NCBI GenBank assembly: GCA_963575745.1
Contig: CAUYUJ010016693.1
Span: forward strand, 866,925 to 930,924
DNA: 64,000 nt
Direction of reading: 5' to 3'
Source: Prorocentrum cordatum
Lineage: Eukaryota > Sar > Dinophyceae > Prorocentrales > Prorocentraceae
In this document: piece by piece, positions 55,505-64,000 of the stretch
Numbering within the stretch: position 1 is the first letter of the stretch
How the letters are laid out: each line of letters begins with the position of its first letter
The notes under the pieces: model-generated
Databases searched by the model: none
Seen by the model: only the letters and a program-made list of their open reading frames with translations
Told to the model about the DNA's origin: nothing
Position numbers and translations under genes: made by a program

Positions 55505-55690
55505 CCGACGCCCTTCCTCCTCTTCCTCCTGATCCTCCTCCTCCTCCTCCTCCTCCTCCTGCTCCTCCTCCTCCTCCTCATCCCTCCCTCCTCCTCATCA
55601 TCCTCCTGCTCCTCCTCCTCCTCCTCCACCTCCTCCTCCTTCTCCTCCTCCTCCTCCTCCTCCGCCTCCTCCTCCTACTCCTCCTCCTAC
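55505..55690. repeat. (CTC)n microsatellite
   Basis: Long run of CTC triplets immediately upstream of the spliced-leader relic and LINE. Confidence 0.9.
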
Positions 55691-55697
55691 CCCTACC

Positions 55698-55718
55698 CCG
55701 TAGCCATCCTGGCTCAAG
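55698..55718 (+). other. relict dinoflagellate spliced-leader sequence at a LINE 5' end
   Basis: CCGTAGCCAT, CC in place of TT, then TGGCTCAAG: 19 of 21 bases match the conserved leader. It lies about 150 bp upstream of the LINE ORF1, where the 5' end of a trans-spliced LINE transcript would be. Confidence 0.8.
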
Positions 55719-55853
55719 ACGTCTGCACCTTGGGGGCTCCGCGCCTCCGTTCCTGCAGGGATACGGTTAGTCCGCGGCAGTCGTCCAACCTTCTCTGGGT
55801 CGCCGCGGCGCTCGAGGGATCAGCAGCCCCAGCGAGAGTCCTCGGGTGATCGT

Positions 55854-56928
55854 GTGGTTTGCACCAGGGAGAACATGGCGAAGGACGTGGGGCCCCACAA
55901 GTGGCACCGCACGACTCGCGTGCGCCCCAGGACCAGCAAACCCGTTCTCAACTTGGCCGAGAACAGGACATGTTTTCCTGCGACATCGCGAAGTCGGCCT
56001 GCTTTGGTGGGCATGTCACGCCTGCTGTCCCTTCCAAGCGTGCGCCCTGGGTCATGCAGTCGACACGGACTCAAGGGCCGCCTGGCAGCGCGGATGGGCA
56101 GATGGCCAAGTTCCAGGCGCAGATCAAGCGTCTGGAGCGCGAGCTCGAGAAAGCGAAGCTTCAGCAGTCACCAGCTGGGCGTTCCTCCACGGCGTGCCAG
56201 GATGACGATGGCGAGTGCGAACTGGCCCCAGGCAGGGACCGCATCGCGGCCACTGATAAGAAGCTCGGCACCATCGCCTCCTTGGCGGGTGGGATCTGGA
56301 GCAGCATCAAGGCCGACCTTCGCGCCGAGCGGCAGGCGCTCGAGCAGCACCTTCTCGATTCTCCCCCGTGGCATCACGGCGACGGCCGCTCCTGCAGAGA
56401 GTGGGCGAGGCTGAGCAGAAGCTCCCCAAGCCCAAGATGCACGAGAACGCTTGCCGCAATCGCGTGGTCGACGCGGAGAAGGCGCTCCAGGAAGCGGACG
56501 CCCGTGTCTCGGAGCAGGAGCAGCTCCTGGCGCGGCTGAATACGCAGCGGGCGGCCCTGGCGTCTCAGGGGGCGGCGCTCGCCGCGCCGTCGTCGGGTGC
56601 ATCCACGGAGGCTACCGTCTTGCAGCTGGGCTCGGACATGGCGCGGCTGCTGCTGGAGCAAGGCCTGGACGAGCTCGGCGTCCAGGTGCCCGACCTATGG
56701 GGCTTTGCGATCACGCTGTGCGAACAGATTCCGCAGTGCTCGCAGCAGGCGCTGGCGCGGCTCGAGGCACCTGTCAGCCGAGCGACGTTGAGAGGCGCAA
56801 CCTCGGTGGTCGAGGCCACGCCCTCTGCTGCGCCTGAGGCCCCAGAGCCTGACGTGGCGCAGATGCGCTCCGAGATCGCCGCAGGGGGAGTGTCCCCACT
56901 AGCTGACGACGAAGAAGCGCGCGCGTAG
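55854..56928 (+). pseudogene. LINE ORF1 (coiled-coil), frameshifted
   Basis: Two overlapping frames form one protein. The first, 55859 to about 56390, reads into a coiled coil (AKFQAQIKRLERELEKAKLQ) and IKADLRAERQALEQHLL. The second, about 56390-56928, continues with EAEQKLPKPK, the heptad-like NRVVDAEKALQEADARVSEQ, then LLEQGLDELGVQVPDLW and an acidic C-terminus ending EEARA. Dinoflagellate LINE ORF1 products typically carry a Cys-rich start, a coiled coil and an acidic tail. A clear zinc finger is not visible here. At least one frameshift separates the halves, so the gene is broken. The spliced-leader relic precedes it and the endonuclease follows. Confidence 0.55.
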
Positions 56929-57026
56929 AAGCTCCAGCTCGCATTCGGCAGACGAAGCGGTGGGCATGCTTCGTCGGCCTTCTCCCCTTGCTAAAGTGAA
57001 ATGATGGATGGCTCATCTGTCCCATA

Positions 57027-57800
57027 ATGTCCTTCTCTTACATCACTGTGAGCGACTGGCAGCGCCTGGATTTGCCCACTGAGCATCTTTGTGCCGGGCC
57101 GTTTGGCATGCGTCTACCACCGCCTGGGTTCAATGGTCATGCTCGGCTTGATCCTGGACGAGCTCGGGCTGCGTTGGAAGGCGACTCTGTAGATTGGTCT
57201 GCGCGCTGGGTTTGGAATGTCAGTTGGGGCGGCAGGTGGCTGCCGACTCCTAATCAGACTGGTGCGAGGCGTGGCGCGCGACTGTGCTCAACTTGGATGA
57301 TCAGCGTGAGCTTAGCGCGGCTTCCCTTCTGCGGCGTGGGCCTGCAGGGGGGCTGTGGCCGAGGCGGTGTCGGAGGCGCGCCGCGCTGCTCGGCGTCGAG
57401 GAGCTCTCCGTCGCTAGAATTTTCACCACGTACTTGCGGTTTCTAAACCCAAGGCGCACGGAATGAGGTCGTCAACCATCATTGGCCCGAGCTAGACTAC
57501 CTGATCGATCTGTTTCGAGCGTGGTTTGACAGTGTTCGGGCTCATGCTCCTCGAGGTGGGCAGCCATTCTATCTGGTGGATGGACTGGGGGCGGGCAGTA
57601 TGAAGGCTGCAGCGTCATCGTTGGTGGCGTCGTCTGCTTCTACGTCGACCCCGACTGCCTCTGCACTCACCCCCCCTCCCGTCGGGCCCGTGCGGGAAGA
57701 GCCTACCTGGTTGCGTCGAGCTGCGGGCGCTCATCCCATCGTCAGGTCGCCACTGGCAACGGTGGCGCGCGGCAGGGCGCTCGCGCCATCATGGAATTGA
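57027..57800 (+). pseudogene. LINE inter-domain region, decayed
   Basis: Natural-looking pieces in alternating frames: DWQRLDLPTEHLCAGPFGMR (57050 on), WSARWVWNVSWGGRW, then from about 57462 NEVVNHHWPELDYLIDLFRA and GGQPFYLVDGLGAGSMKA. These could be the ORF1 C-terminus or a separate ORF. No known domain is recognised. Its position between ORF1 and the endonuclease indicates that it belongs to the element. Confidence 0.4.
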
Positions 57801-58520
57801 ATGTCGCGGCTGGGCGTAGTTTCGTCGTGGCAATCGCTCAGGAGACGAGGCCCCCCGACGCTGAGGCAGCTGGCGGTGCCAGGCAGTGGTGCTGAGGACG
57901 AAAACTCCTCCTCGCCCTTGGCCCTCCGAGGGGCGGGCCGGTAAAGGGCGCCTAGCTGTCGGGAAGGGGGTTAGGGCTCTGCGTTGGCACGCACATTGGC
58001 GTCCTTGGCGGCATCCCGATACCCTCGGAACGGTCGCGCCGCATCGTGGCCAGGAAGATCCCCACCTTGGAGAAGGGCCCGTGGTCCTCGCCACCTCGCT
58101 CGGCATGGTCACATCGGTTGGCTTGACGGGCGACAGCCTGGAGTTGCTCTCTGAGGGGGCATCTACTGCTGGCAGTACCCTGCGCTGGCCATCATCGGCC
58201 CCGACTGGAATGCGGATGCTCATATCATACATCCCTGCGCCCCGCGACTGGCACCAAGTGGAGGGCATCATTGTCAACCCTGGCGCCCCGACCTGCGGGG
58301 GCAACGAGTACGACTCTTTCGTCGCGCCGCGCACTCTGGCACACCATGTTGCTGCCCCTTCAGGCCCTCGAAGGCGCGCCATCTGGCACACATGACCGAG
58401 TGCGCTGCGCCTTGGAGCGGGCACTGTCTGGATTGAGGATCCCCGCCAGGCTTTCTCAGTGGCCAAAGAAGGACCCCGACTCCGAGGACTCTGTGAGGCC
58501 GCGTAGGGCAGTCCACTGAT
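57800..58520 (+). pseudogene. LINE apurinic/apyrimidinic-type endonuclease, frameshifted
   Basis: The pieces follow the exonuclease-endonuclease-phosphatase fold in order. They are MELNVAAGRSFVVAIAQETR (start strand and the N...QE metal-site region, 57794 on), GPVVLATSLGMVTSVGLTGD, then GPDWNADAH (the G-x-D-W-N catalytic motif, near 58197), then DWHQVEGIIVNPGAPTCGG and EYDSFVAPRTLAHHV (the PTC...D-x-F segment). The D-W-N piece and the PTC piece are in different frames, and an in-frame stop follows the QETR piece, so the enzyme is inactive. The final SDH-type His motif is not recognisable. Confidence 0.65.
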
Positions 58521-58679
58521 GAAGGGCGGTTAGAACAGGCGGGGCTGTTCGAGCCCTCGGATTGCCTGCAGAAGTCAAGCGCCAGGTGGCTCGACCCTGC
58601 AGAGCGCTCCCTTGATTCGCGCGTAGCTGGTCAATGCGCAGGATGCCCATCACTATCGTGGACGGGGGCTGGGCATACG

Positions 58680-59375
58680 CATGATCGAAAGGCCCCGCTT
58701 GGAGGTGCATGAGGGCAAGCGGCGATTCCACGCATCTGCTGGCACTGCGGCCCGGCGGAATCTCCTCCACGTCTGGAAGGCCAGGCCGCGCTGGGGCCAG
58801 GCGGGCCGCGGGTCCCGCGGCAAGCGGCAGGCCATGCGAGCACGCCTGTACTTGCAAGCCAAGTCCCCAGTCCTTCCTCCTCCTCCTCCTCCTCCTCCTC
58901 CTCCTCCACCTCCTGCTCCTCCTCTTCCTCCTCCTGCTCCTCCTCAGTCCTTCCTGAGTCGATCTCTGGCGCCGAGGCGCTCCGCAAGGTGGCGAGCGAC
59001 GAGTGGCCTGCCATGGCTGAGAGGGGTAGCCCTGCATCGGCGTGGTTCCAGCACCTTTGACGTGAGGTGGAAGTGGCCACTCGCGGAAGACCAGCCTCAC
59101 CGGCCACGGCCAAGCTCGGGGGGGAGTCCTGCAGCTCGGCTCCGCCTGGCCCGGGGAGAGCGGCGCACAAGCTGATCCAGCCGAAGGTTGTGGAGCCCAT
59201 TCCGATGGTCTTGCCTGGCGACGCGGAGTCTTTACCTCCAGGTGGCTCTCCGGATGTGGAGGGTGCGCTGCAGGAGTGGCTTCCATTGTGGACCAAGGAT
59301 CCCACAGCAGATGAATCTGCTGCGGCTAGTTGGCAGGTGGACCAAGCCTTGAAGCACATCAGCTCCGCTTGTTAG
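58680..59375 (+). pseudogene. LINE ORF2 linker before the reverse transcriptase, truncated
   Basis: RRNLLHVWKARPRWGQAGRG and an inserted (CCT)n tract at 58872-58950 are followed by LIQPKVVEPIPMVLPGDAES and GALQEWLPLWTKDPTADESA to ISSAC and a stop at 59375. LINE ORF2 proteins carry a 'P...EW..LW' linker of this kind just before the RT. No RT follows: the sequence passes into MITE-4 and unrelated GC repeats. The element is therefore truncated on its 3' side. Confidence 0.5.
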
Positions 59376-59418
59376 CTGTGCCATCCTCGTCTATGGCAGG
59401 AGGAAGAGCCTGCATTGG

Positions 59419-59627
59419 TCGGCGGCTCCAAAGGGTGTGGTTTGCAGAGGGTGCGGTTTGCAACTGGCACCCGGGGGGGGCACCCTGGGAGGCAAGCGGG
59501 GGCCTCGATGGAGCTCTCCGCCGCGCCCCGCAGAGGCTCGACGAGGACAGCGTCGGGCCCCCCAGGCCCCCCACGGCGCCGATCGCAAACCGCACCCCGG
59601 CGTAACCGCACCTTTTGTAATCGCCGA
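59419..59627. mobile_element. MITE-4
   Basis: A 209-bp element with about 45-bp imperfect inverted ends: TCGGCGGCTCCAAAGGGTGT on the left, ACCTTTTGTAATCGCCGA on the right. Within them GGGTGCGGTTTGC and GCAAACCGCACCC pair exactly. It is flanked by ATTGG on both sides (59414-59418 and 59628-59632). It is non-coding and the superfamily is not assigned. Confidence 0.8.
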
Positions 59628-59639
59628 ATTGGGACGAGA

Positions 59640-60030
59640 TCCACCCTCGGCTGCTGACCGAATTGTCGGATACACTGGTGTCCCGCTGCGCTGCCGCACT
59701 GTCCGGGTTCGAGGGCGCGGCCTTTGTCCCTGGGCTTTGGACTACGATGGTGGTCTTTATCCCACCAGCCCTTTGGGCGTAGGTGGTCTAGAGCGTTTCC
59801 TCTTTTACCCCTCCTTGTTCCCCTTCGGGGACGGGTTTATCACTGTTCCCTATTAGTATACACGCCCTCACCCAGGAGACTGGGAGCCAACCAGGAACAA
59901 TGCGGGCACCCCCCACCATCCCTTTTGTAAAAAACCATACAAAACACACTATGCCTCCAAATTCGGAGCATGCGCAGAGAACCCGGTGCGGTCTCCACCC
60001 ACCAACCCTTTCCAAAACAATACAAAATGC
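59640..60030. other. no gene; short tandem duplication
   Basis: CCCACCATCCCTTTTGTAAA and CCCACCAACCCTTTCCAAAA, each followed by ACCATACAAAACACAC-like sequence, suggest a diverged duplication of about 95 bp at 59910-60030. Confidence 0.4.
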
Positions 60031-60204
60031 ACTTGGCGGCGGCGGCGGCTGCGGCGGCTGCGGCGAGGGCAGCGGCTGCGGCGGCTGCGGTGGTGGCGGC
60101 GGCGGTCGCGGCGGCAGCGGGGGCGGCGCGGCGGCGGCGGTGGCGGCGGCGGCGGCGGCAGCGGTGGCGGCAGCGGCTGCGGCGGCAGCGGCTGCGGCAG
60201 CGGG

Positions 60205-60245
<41 letters not shown>

Positions 60246-60352
60246 GCGGCGCGGCGGCGGCGGCGGCGGACAGCGGCGGCGGCGGCGGCAGCGGACAGCG
60301 GCGGCGGCGGCGGGGCGGCGGCGGAGGCGGCGGCGGCGGCGGCGGATTCGCC
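60030..60352. repeat. (GGC)n microsatellite
   Basis: About 320 bp of GGC/GCG triplets with GCTGCGGCG interruptions; all frames are artificial poly-Gly/Ala/Arg. Confidence 0.95.
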
Positions 60353-60559
60353 CCCAGTAGCTGCCCATCCAAAGACGACTGCTGAATATGCTGCGGCTCG
60401 GCCCAAGCTCGGGTGCTACGTATGTGTTGGGGGGGCGGGTGGGAGTGAGCGGGACGGCTTGTGGGCGGGGAGGGAGTCTTGACCCCTCCCCCATTACCCC
60501 CTCCCCTGGACCTCGACGGGGGTTTCCCCGACGCGTTGGAGCGTCCAAAACGGCCTCGG

Positions 60560-60890
60560 CGAGGAAGCCAAAATCATTGGTTTTACCACGGTGTTGGCCC
60601 CATTTGGGCCTCCTGATGGGGGGCTAAGTGAGTCCCCGCCTCCTGTGATCGATCTCCTCCAAGATGGCCCCAAGAGGGGCCCAGGAGGCCCCAAAAGGCC
60701 CCGAGATGGCCCCAAGATGACACCATGTGGCCCCCAAAGCCCCCAAGAGGCCCCCAGGATGCCCCCAAGAGGCTCTCATGAGACCCCCAAGGGGCCCCAA
60801 GAGGCCCCCCCATAGGCACCCAAGACGCTCCAAGAGGCCTCGGCGAGACTGCCAAAATCATTGATCTTACCAAGGTGTTGGCCACATGTG
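60560..60890 (-). repeat. G-rich minisatellite, reverse orientation, with duplicated linker
   Basis: CCCCAAGAGGCCCCCAGGAT words. AGCCAAAATCATTGGTTTTA at 60566 and TGCCAAAATCATTGATCTTA at 60850 are copies of one linker about 284 bp apart. Confidence 0.75.
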
Positions 60891-61323
60891 GGCCTCCTGG
60901 GGAGGGCAGATGACTTCAAGAGCGCTTAGGAGAAGTCGAAAACAGGCTGGTAAGCTTAGGTATGTGTTACGCCTTAGGCGTTGCCATATCCCAGGCTTTG
61001 GTTCATATCGCATGAGCAAGAGAGCGAGACGAAGCATGGGATCTGGAGTATAGAGTAAGATGGGCATCGTCAATGGAAAGGATGTTTTCCGATCTCAGAT
61101 GCAAGTAGTGCGCCTCGGTGAGGCACAGTCACATATCATGCCGGGCCCGGCTTGAGCCAGGCACGGCAGCGGTACATGCTCGATTTATACCTCGCCTTTA
61201 ACCTTCTCCGTTTAAAGTCGGAGGGGGAGGAGACGAGCAGGTACCGCACTTCTACATTATGCGGAAAAAACAGTGCTAAGCAGCAGCGGCTGCCTACAAG
61301 GAAAGGGCGCGCGAGTAGCCTCG
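60891..61323 (-). other. 3' region of the Ty1/copia element, possible LTR
   Basis: Directly downstream (minus strand) of the polyprotein stop. It contains a purine/pyrimidine-rich CTCCTCCCCCTCCGAC tract and GGTATAAATCG (about 61183-61190 in complement), which could be an LTR promoter element. The matching 5' LTR is outside the window, so LTR limits cannot be set. A degenerate spliced-leader-like sequence lies at 61151-61172. Confidence 0.3.
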
Positions 61324-63987
61324 CTACCGGCGAGTTTCCTCGCTACTAAAGCGCACCTGCCCGCGGGTTTCCCCGCTGGCTCGGGAGGCAGGGCCGTCCT
61401 GAGACGACCTGCCCGCCCTATACGGCGTATGTTTCTTCAGCTCGTGCTTGAAGGATTGCTGGCCGGCCATTACTTGTAGGAGCAACGCGCGGTCAATGCT
61501 ACCTTTGGTATGACCATCGGCAGTCATATCCCGCGTGTCACACCATTGGACGCTTTCCACGATTCCACGTTCCATCATCTGGCGAATCCAGCTGATGTGC
61601 CCAAGCAGAGTACACTCTGTGGGCTTCTTCAGATCCTTGCTAGACAAAGATTTGAAGACAGACTCGGCATCAATAGTCAGAGTGACTTTGATACATAGAC
61701 CACCCATTTCCAATATGTTCTTCAACTGTGTGGGGGTCAATGGTCCCGAGTGTAGCTCGTGGAGCGTTACAATGGTCGGGTAGCAGTCTTCCAAGTTGTG
61801 GGCTGCTGCCAGTGTTTCCGCAGAGTAGCTCGAACGCACTTGCAGTCGATGAGACTTGCAGTATGCGTCCACCAGGTGCACGACGGGTTTCCCCGCTTGC
61901 GTGTGGCCACGCCTCAGCAGGTTAGCCCCGCGGATACCGTAGCCTTTGACTTCGTCGTCTTCATCTCCGTTGAGACGACGATAGCCAGAATCGCTATGCA
62001 GGTCGACTTCTCCTGTTGGAGTCATAGCATGATACACGATCTTCTTCGGGCCTGCCTGCAATTTTCTGGTAACCGCGTTTAGTCGTCGTACCTGGATGTT
62101 TGTCGGTTCTTGGATACGTTGTAGTGAGACAACATAGACCATTAGCCATACCTGCGTGATCAACGCATAGGCTAGAGCGCCACGAAGACTGACGAACATA
62201 TCAGAAATTGTCTTCGTCGCCTTGCTTTCAGGATCAGCTCCTGTGAGTTCTGGATGTGTGATAGGACGAAGCTGTTTGATGTATTCGTCCTGGTCGAGAG
62301 TGACGCTCCCATCATCGGTCTTGTTGTACCGAACAGCACAGTTCGTGTATGTGTGCTTGTTCAGTTTGCACTTCCCAAACGTATCTTCAACACACTTGAC
62401 ATACTTGTCGATAGCCTCTTCCTTCCCAGTCATATTGATGTCATCAACGTGCTTGGCTGTCAAGAGGTTTGGGCTCATCTCGAACTCTTCGTCGTATGAA
62501 GTAGGTTGTAGCCCAAAGCTCCTAGTGATGGACCTGAGTTTCAGCGAGAATGCCCTGGGAGCATCCTTCGTGCCCGTCCCCGGTTTCAGACACCGGAGAC
62601 AATGCTTTGATTCGTCATATGACTCAAAGCCTGGCAGTGTGCGAAGGACAGCTGCTGATCCAGGTGGTAGTGTGAAACACACCACACGTTCTTTCTCGCC
62701 CGTTGCCGCGGCGAGCTCGCCATAGGTCAGTCCCTTCAAGAAAGCCATGTTGATGTCCAGGGAAGCGATGATCCAAGCTTTGTTGCATGCAGCAGAACTT
62801 GCGAGCAGTCTCTGGCTTGACCTCCTTGCCGTGCCAGAGAAGGTTTCGACATCAAAGGCTTCGAGGTCCATGAAGCCACGGAGTACCAAGCGTAACCGGA
62901 TCGTCCTTTCCATTTCGCCCTTTTCGTTCTTGACAAACTTCCATTTGTATACGTAGCGTGACGTCATGATGTTAGACGCCTTGCTTAAGTCAGTCATCTG
63001 GAAGCATTTGTTGTCAAGCCAAGTCTTCAGCTCTGTGTAGAGGGCTTTGGAAACTTTGACCGGATTTGCTTGGATGTCGGCCTTCGTGAGTAGATCGTCT
63101 TCCTTGACGACCACGGCACGTTTGGAGGCAGCGCTAACGTATACTCGCATAGTTGTGACGCTGCTGTCATCCAACAGTCGGTGTTGCTGCTCGGACAGGA
63201 CGACTTTGGACATGTCTGCAGTGAAGCAGAGCTCGATGTACTTCCCGTGCTCATCGGAGTCCAGATCATATTTGCTATCCGGTTCCGTGGAGCATAAAGG
63301 AACGTAGTAAGAAGTGTCCATGTCGTATCCTGGCGGGTGACCCCGCTCCGGCAAGTGGCCTTGCACATCTTCACAGGTCGTAGAGACTAACACACACTGT
63401 GTGTCTGTCATGTATGTAGGAACTGTATGCATGACTTCCTCTGTGTCAGCTTCAAGGAGTGTTCTGTCATCCATCAGTTCAGCATACCACGACTTCAAGA
63501 CAAAAGCATCCAGATCTTCTTCTGTTTCCTCTATGATGGTCGGGAGCCGACCATCGTTGTCCGTAGGAGGCTCCTCAGGAGCAGCTGCTGGAGGTGATTC
63601 GCTTGGTGGTGGACCATCAGCGAGTTCCTCAAACTTAGTGAGGTCTTGGTCAAACCCAGCAGACGGCTTCCTGGATTTAAGACACTGGATGATGCGTGAG
63701 TGTGTAGATCCTGTGATGTCATAGATGTTCAAGGCAGTGCCATCAGCTTCATAGTAATGAAACCCAGGGGTCACATCGTTATCATAGTGCACTAGTGTAC
63801 AGCTGTCTGCATAGGGTGCGGCAGGCAGCTTCGTCAGGCTCTTGGCGAGTCGTACAGCAACAACGTTTTCAATACGAAAGTAGTTGCGTATGAGGTACTG
63901 AAGAGCCAAGTGCACCTTAGGTGAAAGTCGGCTCGCAGCAGTCATCTGCAGCCGACCCTGTTTCGTTGGTAGATATCCGAAAGTCAT
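61324..63987 (-). CDS. pol: Ty1/copia retrotransposon polyprotein, RT and RNase H part (partial at 5' side)
   Basis: An open frame of 887 codons without stops or frameshifts. Residues 1-130 are an unassigned N-terminal segment and 125-165 a Pro/acidic linker (PPPSESPPAAAPEEPPTD). Copia-type reverse transcriptase spans about 315-580, with motif A SLDINMAFLKG (Asp411) and the catalytic pair in KHVDDINMTG (Asp515, Asp516), where most copia elements have Y-V-D-D. RNase H spans about 660-835 with all four acidic residues: Asp666 (HSDSGY), Glu724 (SAETLA), Asp773 (TIDAES) and Asp824 (TADGHTKG). Integrase, protease and gag are not in the window. The ATG at 63987 may be internal to a longer polyprotein. 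The composition is visibly less GC-rich than its surroundings. The intact frame suggests recent insertion. It acts in copying its own RNA into DNA. Confidence 0.9.
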   Translation of the reverse strand: MTFGYLPTKQGRLQMTAASRLSPKVHLALQYLIRNYFRIENVVAVRLAKSLTKLPAAPYADSCTLVHYDNDVTPGFHYYEADGTALNIYDITGSTHSRIIQCLKSRKPSAGFDQDLTKFEELADGPPPSESPPAAAPEEPPTDNDGRLPTIIEETEEDLDAFVLKSWYAELMDDRTLLEADTEEVMHTVPTYMTDTQCVLVSTTCEDVQGHLPERGHPPGYDMDTSYYVPLCSTEPDSKYDLDSDEHGKYIELCFTADMSKVVLSEQQHRLLDDSSVTTMRVYVSAASKRAVVVKEDDLLTKADIQANPVKVSKALYTELKTWLDNKCFQMTDLSKASNIMTSRYVYKWKFVKNEKGEMERTIRLRLVLRGFMDLEAFDVETFSGTARRSSQRLLASSAACNKAWIIASLDINMAFLKGLTYGELAAATGEKERVVCFTLPPGSAAVLRTLPGFESYDESKHCLRCLKPGTGTKDAPRAFSLKLRSITRSFGLQPTSYDEEFEMSPNLLTAKHVDDINMTGKEEAIDKYVKCVEDTFGKCKLNKHTYTNCAVRYNKTDDGSVTLDQDEYIKQLRPITHPELTGADPESKATKTISDMFVSLRGALAYALITQVWLMVYVVSLQRIQEPTNIQVRRLNAVTRKLQAGPKKIVYHAMTPTGEVDLHSDSGYRRLNGDEDDEVKGYGIRGANLLRRGHTQAGKPVVHLVDAYCKSHRLQVRSSYSAETLAAAHNLEDCYPTIVTLHELHSGPLTPTQLKNILEMGGLCIKVTLTIDAESVFKSLSSKDLKKPTECTLLGHISWIRQMMERGIVESVQWCDTRDMTADGHTKGSIDRALLLQVMAGQQSFKHELKKHTPYRAGRSSQDGPASRASGETRGQVRFSSEETRR

Positions 63988-64000
63988 GGCGGGTTTCCCC

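Noticed and set aside
60030-60352. Gly/Ala-rich structural protein
   Set aside because: All frames on both strands are open because of the GGC triplet repeat; no start context or flanking coding sequence.

Overview
The window looks like nuclear DNA of a dinoflagellate. The strongest sign is two degenerate copies of the conserved dinoflagellate spliced-leader sequence embedded in genomic DNA (50569-50589 and 55698-55718). Supporting signs are a decayed LINE whose endonuclease resembles dinoflagellate LINEs, a Ty1/copia polyprotein with the catalytic motif written HVDD, inferred introns with GA or GC donors bounded by short direct repeats, a GC-rich base composition and very low gene density. 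The genus cannot be fixed from this sequence.

Host coding sequence is sparse and mostly on the minus strand. The best-supported gene is a multi-exon membrane protein with a patatin-like phospholipase C-terminal part. Exons are visible at about 45960-45496, 45276-44537, 42058-41992, 32051-31509 and 31348 to about 31120, so the locus spans about 15 kb with repeat arrays in its introns. A second good candidate is an exon of a protein of unknown function at 26279-24759 (-). Small or weak candidates lie at 8531-8265 (-), 50577-51344 (+, starting inside a spliced-leader relic) and 51348-51713 (+). Most other long open frames are by-products of GC-rich or 3n-periodic repeats.

Retroelements: 61324-63987 (-) is an intact Ty1/copia RT-RNase H polyprotein running off the right edge. 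The stretch 55698-59375 (+) is a frameshifted LINE that keeps its 5' side (spliced-leader relic, coiled-coil ORF1, endonuclease, pre-RT linker) but lacks its RT. The stretch 6919-5340 (-) may be a decayed gag.

Most of the window is repeats. (i) A cassette family carries tandem arrays of two unrelated units, about 90 bp (13.5-14.5, 18.97-20.33, 20.47-21.8, 26.4-27.68 kb) and about 102 bp (16.26-18.77 kb; same family inverted at 37.0-38.3 and 40.4-41.2 kb). Both kinds end in the same boundary module. (ii) Four short non-autonomous inverted-repeat families occur: MITE-1 (8 full copies, 8-bp target duplications in the best ones), MITE-2 (GC-rich fold-back, 5 copies), MITE-3 (2 copies) and MITE-4 (1 copy, 5-bp duplication). 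(iii) G-rich 11-12-mer, 9-mer, GATC-type, 80-bp and 160-bp minisatellites and many CTC/GAG, TG, GAT, GAC, GGC and tetranucleotide microsatellites fill much of the rest. The first 5 kb and several 0.5-1.3 kb stretches hold nothing I can identify. Family names MITE-1 to MITE-4 and 'boundary module' are labels made up for this annotation.
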